A program made the position numbers and the translations under genes. From Trametopsis cervina (taxonomy: Eukaryota; Basidiomycota; Agaricomycetes; Polyporales; Irpicaceae): 25,811 bases of DNA. Below are positions 19,448-25,811 of this stretch, one piece after another. Location: assembly GCA_022385755.1 (NCBI GenBank), contig MU278399.1:1-25811 (forward strand), written 5' to 3'. Numbering within the stretch: position 1 is the stretch's first letter; each line of letters starts with the position of its first letter. The notes beneath the pieces were generated by a model. That model did no database searches and was not told the origin of the DNA. It saw only the letters and a program-made list of their open reading frames with translations.

Positions 19448-22400
19448 TAGCTTCTACTTGTACGGCAGGTGGTCAAGTTTATGTTACCGTCCCAAAATGG
19501 GATTTGAAAAATGTTTCTCGTTTATGTTCGAAATGAAAAGGCGTAATATACGCAGTATGAGACGCGACGTGGGCCACGCCTGAATATGTTGAATGCATGG
19601 ATACAGTCATTCTGGAGTGGCTGGAATGGCGAATGGTAACCGACCAAACATGTCACAATACCATATCCAGGCAACCACGATCTGTGTCCTCCTTTGTTCT
19701 TGACCTCTCACACTGCTCACACAGAATATCGAAGATGCGTTTAGCCCTTTGGGTATTACTTGCGACATGGATGCTATACCTACTAGCGCAGACGTGCCCG
19801 CAATCGCTGTATTCTATGTTCGGTAAGACGACACTTACTGAATATGCTACATTCCGGTCTGACCAAAGTTCACCAGATCATCACGCTCTTGTGAATTATG
19901 ACACCGGCGGCTTGTCTGTCTTGGTCAAAGAATATGGCTTCGGCCTAACCTCTGGGGTTTTTGCGAGCACCTCATCTGAAAGTCTTGCGTCGCATTGCGA
20001 CTTGGTATTGCCGGATACCAAAGATGAAAAATCCGCGCACCAGACCCAAATAAATATTGACATTGACTGGCTACTATTTGTGTGTCTTATACCTAAGCAT
20101 AGTGTCAGACATAAAGCAGTGTATGTACGGTATATGGCGACTCGTAATCAATATCGCCGTATTCCCTTTACGTTCATGCTGAAATCATGTCCGTGTATCT
20201 ACGAATGGGACTATCGAATCGGTATTGACAGTGACAATAAGTCTCTGCGTTACACGCAGAAGAATCTCAGCATAATACCATGTAATTCAGTGTTCACAGG
20301 AGGTGGACCAGGACCCGATAGCGGTAAATACTGGAGTGCGGATGAATTGCGTCCATACGCCTCTTCAACGATTTCTTTAACATCACCTGTGTATATTTTA
20401 CGTGCATATACATCATTGTCGGATAATTATACCACAGGTGATGAAGTGCATATTCACATACCAATGTCGTGTCTAGTAACCAGACTTTCCACCCGCATGT
20501 TGTATGAGGTGGCCCGAAATCACAGGATTGGCATCAGTAAAGGGCGTAACAGCAAAGAAAAGGCCATGGAGAGGATATCAGCACATGTTTGCACGACATG
20601 TCCCACGTATGTTTGTACATTTCAGCCTAAAGTAAGTAAGGAAACCAGCACGGAACGTATGCGGCATCATAGAAGTACTCTTAATACTGTCGATAAACAA
20701 CTAGAACTTGAGACAAATCGGGAGGCATGCAAGAAATGGCGTAAGAAAAAGCAATTTCCACCAGATCCAGCCTCAACCTCAAGAATACATGATATCATTA
20801 GTGGATTTGTGGAGGATTCAGCATTTGAGCAGATAAATGAAAGCGGTTGTGCCGTATGTGGCTGTTTATCCCCCAATACAGATCTTCGTAATATTGAATC
20901 CTTGAATGTCGATATTAAACTGTTGTACATGCCAGACGTAACTCGCAAGGAACGAAAGGATTCTTTAAGCTCCATTGAAACCATTCCTGGACCTGTCCTT
21001 ACCGCAGATGGTAAACAGTGTTGTGTTTCCTGTTATAAAGCATTAAATCGAGGGGCGATGCCTAAAAACGCCCTTGCGAATGGCTTATGGCTTGGCGACG
21101 TTCCAAATGAACTTCAAGACCTTTCTTGGATGGAACAAAAATTAATTGCCCGTATCGCAACAAATTACTGTGTTGTACGGGTACACTCTTCTGGTTTATA
21201 TAAAATGCGGACCAATGTCGTGTGTCGAGCTACTCCCATGAAGAAAATATACACAGTATTACCTCCTAAACGTACAGATTTTGAAGAGGTGCTTGCCATT
21301 TTATTTATTGGACCTGCACCTCCTACTCCTACTGAATATAAAAGAACACCTCTGCTTGTTCGTCGAGATAAAGTATGGGATGCGCTTCAATGGCTGAGAC
21401 TAAATCATAGTGATTACGCAGACATTGAACTGTCTCAATCTAATCTTAGTGAGTATTCAGAAGATGAGCCACCAGTTATTGTTGACTACCATCCTGCGTC
21501 TGGTATGACAGATTCAGAATCAACAGCAGTCAACAATCATAGCAATGAGGAGGCTACAGATGATGGACAGAGCTCATTTGTTGTGCACGGATTAACAGGA
21601 GATCAGTTGTCTGCGATGTGGAAGGATGATCCACAGAGTATTCGTCTTAAAGCAATGAAATATTTTGCACAAGGTGGGAAGTCTTTAGGTATTGGAAAGT
21701 CAGATCAATTAGAAAGCTTGTGGAATAATCCGCAGCTGTATCCGTCTATGTTTCCTTGGTTATTTCCATATGGCTATGGTGGTTTAGGAAATGACCGAAT
21801 ACAGATACCTATACAAGATGGAGTTCGTAAGAAAAACCTCCTAATGTATCATGATAAACGCTTTCAACACGATCAATATTTCTCTCTAATTGCTTTTAAC
21901 CACGAGCAAATTAAAAATAGTGCTACAGGAGGATATTTCCTGACACGCAAACAGAATTTTAATGATGTTGCTGAGCGACTGTCAAATATTCAAAGTAGTA
22001 CGCTAGATAAGCTGATTCACCGCCTACAAGAAGGTCCAGTTACGCCTGAAACAGACGCAGAGAAGGCTTGCTTTAGATTACTCGGAGACATTGATTATGT
22101 GGGTACTCATGTAGATGGTTCAGTTACTAATAGGAGACGGATGCGTAATGAGATATGGTCTTTAACTTCATATCTAGGTGCACCAAGCTGGTTCATAACA
22201 TTCGCTCCAGCTGATGTCAATCACCCGATTGCTTTATATTATGCTGGAGATAAGCAAACATGCTATCCACAGATTCCAAATAAAGATGATAGAATTCGGT
22301 TAATTGCTACCAATCCTGTAGCTGGTGCTCGCTTCTTTAAGTTTATGGCGGATACCTTTATAAAACATGTACTAGGATATGGAAACAAAAAACGTGATGG

Positions 22401-25400
22401 ATACTATGGTAAAACTGCGGGATATTATGGAACAGTTGAACAGCAAGGACGTCTCACTCTGCATATGCACATGATGGTGTGGATTAAACATAGTATATCA
22501 CCTCAACAAATACGTGACGAGATTATGAACTCGGATTCAGATTTTCAACGACGAATTGTTCGATATCTGGAAGCAGCTCATGTCGGTGAATTTAAACATG
22601 GAACTATTACTGAGGTACAAGATAAACAATCCCAAAGAAAAACAATAGACCCTCAATACGTCGCACCTACTTTAAAGTTGCCCGAACTTCCGGTAGAATA
22701 TTGTAACATGAACTGTAACCAATGTGAAGAGTGCGAGCGTGCAGATCATTGGTGGATAAATTATGAGGAGACTGTCGATGAAATTGCAGTTCTGTCAAAT
22801 GTACATGTATGTCATCCAGGATGTACCAATAAATCCCATCCAACTTGCAAATCAAGATTCCCCCGAGACGTCTTTCCACAAACACTTGTTGATCCCGATA
22901 CCGGCTGTCTATCATTGAAAAAGGGTGAAGCTTGGGTCAACTGTTTTACACCTGTTGTAACGTATTTACTTCGATGTAATACAGACGTCACTAGTTTATT
23001 ATCTGGAACTGCAATCAAAGCTGTCATTGCGTATGTGACAGATTATATTACCAAAACCCCGTTAAAGACACATGTTATATTTGATGCAGTGAAAACTGTA
23101 TTTACACGTCAGTCAGAAGCCTCTGCTGAAGACCAAGATAGGATGAAACATACCCGCTCTACTATAACTAAAGTTGTTAACATGTTGACATCTCAGAGTG
23201 AAATTGGATCTCCTATGGCTTCGATGTATTTATTAAAACACTCCGATCATTATACAGCCCATCTGTTCCGACGGTTCTATTGGAAAGGCTACATCAATGA
23301 AGTTCGTCAGGTATGGAGAGCAAAGGATCAAACTCAAACAAGTGATACACATAACGTGGACACTAACACTGAAGATACTCAGGTGACAATAGGAAAGAAT
23401 ATACGTGGAATTGTAGGGTTTTCACCCTTGGCTGATTACATGTACAGGCCAGATAAATACGAGGATGTATCATTATATGACTGGGTTCGACTATCTCACA
23501 AAGTTAAAAACCAAACTGCAGCTAAAAACAAACGTAAAACTGTTCCTACTAATGAATGGCCTATAGAAAGTATTATTACACATAAATGGATAAGAAATAG
23601 TGATAAACAACAAGGTAGAGTATTATTTCATGTTCAATGGGAAGAAGGAGATACAAGTTGGGAGAAGTTAAGTACGCTCACTCAGTGCAAGGCTTTGGAT
23701 GATTATTTTGAGCAAATGAAGGTTACTCATTGGAAATCTTTACCTCTCAATGAGTTATCACCTGGACGCAAATTGGAAACAACAAGAGGCAATGTAGAGC
23801 TGGAATGTAACAAGCTGAATGAATCTGATTCAGAAGAAAGTGAAACTGAAACTGAAATAGATGAAACAAGTGAATCTGATGACAGTGAAGACGAAGCTGT
23901 TGAAGATAATGTGTATGATACTGATGAGCCTGAATCTAATAAGAAAAAGGTTGTTGAGACCTACAATTTATTAACACCTTTTCAAGAAGACCATCCACAA
24001 TGCGAAACTCATCGAGTTCGAATAAAAAATGAGAGTGATGCTTTTGTTCCGGATTTTGTGGGAGGAATATTGCCCAGACGAGATAAAGGAAATAGAGAGG
24101 ATTATTGCATGACAATGTGCACTTTATTTAAGCCTTGGAGAACAGGTTTAGAACTGAAAGACGGAACAGAAACTTGGAGTGAAACATTTGATAGGCATGC
24201 ATTTACAAGTCGTCAAACCGATATTATGAACTATTTTAATTTGCGCTATGAGTGTAATGATGCACGAGATGACTATGCAGCTCAGAGAAAGGGTAAAACT
24301 AGTACATATGAAAACTGGCCGTTTGAACTAGATGATACTACCTTAGACAGACTCGAGGATGATTATGATAACATGCTGGACTTGGACTCTCACAAAATAG
24401 ACGAGGATGAACTGTTTGAACCAAATATTGAAGACAGATCAAGTAGAATGCATATTGAACGGATGATGGCAGCAGAAGACATGTTAGGCCGCAATGGCTT
24501 GTTAGACTCACAGACAAATACGGCTGTTGATATTTCTGACTTGCCGTCTGTTACAGACACAGAGAAAACAGGCCACTATTGGCAGTCCTTACTGGATCAG
24601 AAAAAGGACCAGCTTAAACAAGCAAGACGTGGCCAGGCAAGTCAAGCTAAGGCAAAGAAACTTGAAAAAGAGCGTCTGAACTCTACTATTGATAAAGTAG
24701 AGGTAATAGATCAGTCTTACTTTGAAAGGACATTCAAAGCAGTAAATAAAGAGGATAGAACCCTTATTGATGACATTGTTGCCAAATTTACATTGAATGA
24801 AGAACAGGCCAGAGCATTCAAACTTGTAGCTAATCATGCTACCTTGGATAAACCGCCACAATTGAAGATGTACTTGGGAGGAATGGCAGGGACCGGAAAA
24901 TCACAAGTCATCAAAGCGTTGATGGAGTTCTTTGCAAAAAGGGATGAAACTTACCGCTTCACATGCATGGCTCCTACTGGATCTGCTGCTTCTCTCATTG
25001 GTGGATCTACGTATCACTCTATGTTAGGTATTAATCCATATCGAGAGAAAATGGACAAAATGGCTGCTTTATCAGATGTAAAGGCCAATCTACAGAACGT
25101 AGACTACGTGTTTATGGATGAAGTATCAATGATAGATTGCCTCAACCTCTACAACATATGTCGACAGATGTGCAAGTCTTTGGATAATGAAGTTGATCCA
25201 TTTGGGGGCAAGAACATGATTTTTGCTGGTGACTTTGCTCAATTACCACCAGTATCTAGCGGACGTGCTCTGTATTCACACACAATAGACTCTGTGATAC
25301 ATACAGACCAATCTCATATACAACAAGAAGCATCTCTTGGAAAGGCTGTCTGGCATCAGTTTACAACTGTAGTTATTCTTCGTCAGAATATGAGACAAAG

Positions 25401-25811
25401 GTCACAGACAGAGGGAGATGCTAAATTCAGAACAGTACTAGAAAATCTGCGGTACAAATCATGTACAAGAGAAGACATTGAACTACTTAAAACAAGAATA
25501 CCTGGGCCTGCAAGTCACAAACCAAAATGGACAGACGAGAGATTCCGCAACGTATCTGCTATTACTTCGTTTAACGCTAGCAGAGATAAACTGAATGAAC
25601 GAGGTGCTGAACGGTTTGCTAAGGAGACAACACAGAGCCTTGCCTATTTCTATTCAGTAGACAGACACAAGACATTGGACAATGATCAAAGGATGTCTAG
25701 ACAAGTACGTAAAAGAAAAATAGACCCTACAAGAAATACAGACAGACTTGGTTCAAGGGCACAATTTCATTTCTGGAACTTACCGCCAAGTTCAACCAAC
25801 AACCACCCAGG
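19448..25811 (+). mobile_element. autonomous Helitron, left end not located, right end beyond window
   Basis: The transposase frame defines a Helitron. Its 5' end (TC, at an A/T insertion site) must lie at or before 19735. The 287 bases between the gene G stop (19447) and this ATG contain no other gene, so the boundary is probably there, but I cannot fix it: Helitrons lack inverted repeats or target duplications, and the 3' CTRR end with its hairpin is outside the window. It is also possible that the element extends further left. Confidence 0.7.
19735..25811 (+). CDS. Helitron transposase (Rep/helicase) with chromodomain-like insert, 3' truncated by window
   Basis: One intronless frame from ATG 19735 runs at least 2025 codons to the window edge. 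The protein nicks and unwinds DNA for rolling-circle transposition. Visible parts: an unplaced N-terminal segment (1-240); a SAP-like helix and CxxC (about 245-305); a DUF6570-like zinc domain with CAVCGC (372) and CCVSCY (429-434), then ALANGLWLG; YPSMFPWLFPYGYGG (669); HUH motif LHMHMMVW with His 910 and 912; a Cys cluster near 1020-1050; Y2 motif YVTDYITK (Tyr 1100 and 1104); a chromodomain-like module (about 1275-1328); an acidic spacer; the HPQCETH and LFKPWR segments typical of fungal Helitrons; a Lys/Gln-rich coiled-coil stretch near 1625; and PIF1 helicase motifs GGMAGTGKS (1715-1723), FMDEVSMID (Asp 1795) and GDFAQLPPV (1832). The catalytic residues are all present. The C-terminal helicase motifs lie outside the window. 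Codon use is more AT-rich than in the gene cluster. Confidence 0.93.
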   Translation, partial: MRLALWVLLATWMLYLLAQTCPQSLYSMFGKTTLTEYATFRSDQSSPDHHALVNYDTGGLSVLVKEYGFGLTSGVFASTSSESLASHCDLVLPDTKDEKSAHQTQINIDIDWLLFVCLIPKHSVRHKAVYVRYMATRNQYRRIPFTFMLKSCPCIYEWDYRIGIDSDNKSLRYTQKNLSIIPCNSVFTGGGPGPDSGKYWSADELRPYASSTISLTSPVYILRAYTSLSDNYTTGDEVHIHIPMSCLVTRLSTRMLYEVARNHRIGISKGRNSKEKAMERISAHVCTTCPTYVCTFQPKVSKETSTERMRHHRSTLNTVDKQLELETNREACKKWRKKKQFPPDPASTSRIHDIISGFVEDSAFEQINESGCAVCGCLSPNTDLRNIESLNVDIKLLYMPDVTRKERKDSLSSIETIPGPVLTADGKQCCVSCYKALNRGAMPKNALANGLWLGDVPNELQDLSWMEQKLIARIATNYCVVRVHSSGLYKMRTNVVCRATPMKKIYTVLPPKRTDFEEVLAILFIGPAPPTPTEYKRTPLLVRRDKVWDALQWLRLNHSDYADIELSQSNLSEYSEDEPPVIVDYHPASGMTDSESTAVNNHSNEEATDDGQSSFVVHGLTGDQLSAMWKDDPQSIRLKAMKYFAQGGKSLGIGKSDQLESLWNNPQLYPSMFPWLFPYGYGGLGNDRIQIPIQDGVRKKNLLMYHDKRFQHDQYFSLIAFNHEQIKNSATGGYFLTRKQNFNDVAERLSNIQSSTLDKLIHRLQEGPVTPETDAEKACFRLLGDIDYVGTHVDGSVTNRRRMRNEIWSLTSYLGAPSWFITFAPADVNHPIALYYAGDKQTCYPQIPNKDDRIRLIATNPVAGARFFKFMADTFIKHVLGYGNKKRDGYYGKTAGYYGTVEQQGRLTLHMHMMVWIKHSISPQQIRDEIMNSDSDFQRRIVRYLEAAHVGEFKHGTITEVQDKQSQRKTIDPQYVAPTLKLPELPVEYCNMNCNQCEECERADHWWINYEETVDEIAVLSNVHVCHPGCTNKSHPTCKSRFPRDVFPQTLVDPDTGCLSLKKGEAWVNCFTPVVTYLLRCNTDVTSLLSGTAIKAVIAYVTDYITKTPLKTHVIFDAVKTVFTRQSEASAEDQDRMKHTRSTITKVVNMLTSQSEIGSPMASMYLLKHSDHYTAHLFRRFYWKGYINEVRQVWRAKDQTQTSDTHNVDTNTEDTQVTIGKNIRGIVGFSPLADYMYRPDKYEDVSLYDWVRLSHKVKNQTAAKNKRKTVPTNEWPIESIITHKWIRNSDKQQGRVLFHVQWEEGDTSWEKLSTLTQCKALDDYFEQMKVTHWKSLPLNELSPGRKLETTRGNVELECNKLNESDSEESETETEIDETSESDDSEDEAVEDNVYDTDEPESNKKKVVETYNLLTPFQEDHPQCETHRVRIKNESDAFVPDFVGGILPRRDKGNREDYCMTMCTLFKPWRTGLELKDGTETWSETFDRHAFTSRQTDIMNYFNLRYECNDARDDYAAQRKGKTSTYENWPFELDDTTLDRLEDDYDNMLDLDSHKIDEDELFEPNIEDRSSRMHIERMMAAEDMLGRNGLLDSQTNTAVDISDLPSVTDTEKTGHYWQSLLDQKKDQLKQARRGQASQAKAKKLEKERLNSTIDKVEVIDQSYFERTFKAVNKEDRTLIDDIVAKFTLNEEQARAFKLVANHATLDKPPQLKMYLGGMAGTGKSQVIKALMEFFAKRDETYRFTCMAPTGSAASLIGGSTYHSMLGINPYREKMDKMAALSDVKANLQNVDYVFMDEVSMIDCLNLYNICRQMCKSLDNEVDPFGGKNMIFAGDFAQLPPVSSGRALYSHTIDSVIHTDQSHIQQEASLGKAVWHQFTTVVILRQNMRQRSQTEGDAKFRTVLENLRYKSCTREDIELLKTRIPGPASHKPKWTDERFRNVSAITSFNASRDKLNERGAERFAKETTQSLAYFYSVDRHKTLDNDQRMSRQVRKRKIDPTRNTDRLGSRAQFHFWNLPPSSTNNHP

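Noticed and set aside
1..25811. Terminal inverted repeats bounding the five-gene block, CRISPR arrays, tRNA or rRNA genes
   Set aside because: None could be seen by eye. The flanks at about 1-1247 and 19448-19734 share no obvious inverted sequence, and no cloverleaf or spaced repeat array was found.

Overview
The window looks like nuclear DNA of a mushroom-forming basidiomycete (Agaricomycetes). The reasons are very short introns (43-66 bases, donors GTRNGY, acceptors YAG, CTNAY-like branch points), intron-dense genes, and five gene families that I recognise as lineage-specific, mostly uncharacterised agaricomycete families. Gene models below were built by hand: splice sites were accepted when donor, branch point, acceptor and reading-frame phase agreed. 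No alignment was run, so family statements rest on memory.

Layout. Positions 1-1247 hold no convincing gene, but contain a small hairpin, a 40-base tandem duplication and a 78-base tandem array. Gene A (1248-3518, minus) has seven exons and 654 residues, with an acidic N-terminal half, a homeodomain-like helix (core WFGNR) and a basic tail. Gene B (4084-7195, minus) encodes a 1000-residue protein of an unnamed agaricomycete family. A gene-poor 2.1 kb divergent region (7196-9306) follows and carries two near-identical perfect or near-perfect palindromes. The next locus (9307-14095, plus) starts with a 2-oxoglutarate/Fe(II) dioxygenase domain of TET/JBP-like type (H-x-D...H...R visible), whose N-terminal part changes reading frame, and continues into an intact 680-codon C-terminal domain, probably one large gene. 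Gene F (14347-16067, minus) and gene G (16390-19447, plus; 19 exons, 704 residues) are transcribed divergently from a short promoter region.

From 19735 to the right edge one unbroken reading frame of at least 2025 codons encodes an autonomous Helitron transposase: DUF6570-like zinc domain, HUH/Y2 Rep nuclease and PIF1-type helicase cut off by the window end. A chromodomain-like module sits between the Rep and helicase parts.

How the parts may work together: A (DNA-binding candidate), B, the dioxygenase, F and G are the five kinds of gene that I remember as large co-expanded families in Agaricomycetes. Their packing into about 18 kb, with divergent promoters and a twin palindrome in the middle, suggests a multigene unit that may move or spread as a block and may act on DNA or chromatin through the dioxygenase. 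No transposase for it was found in the window apart from the adjoining Helitron, so this remains inference.
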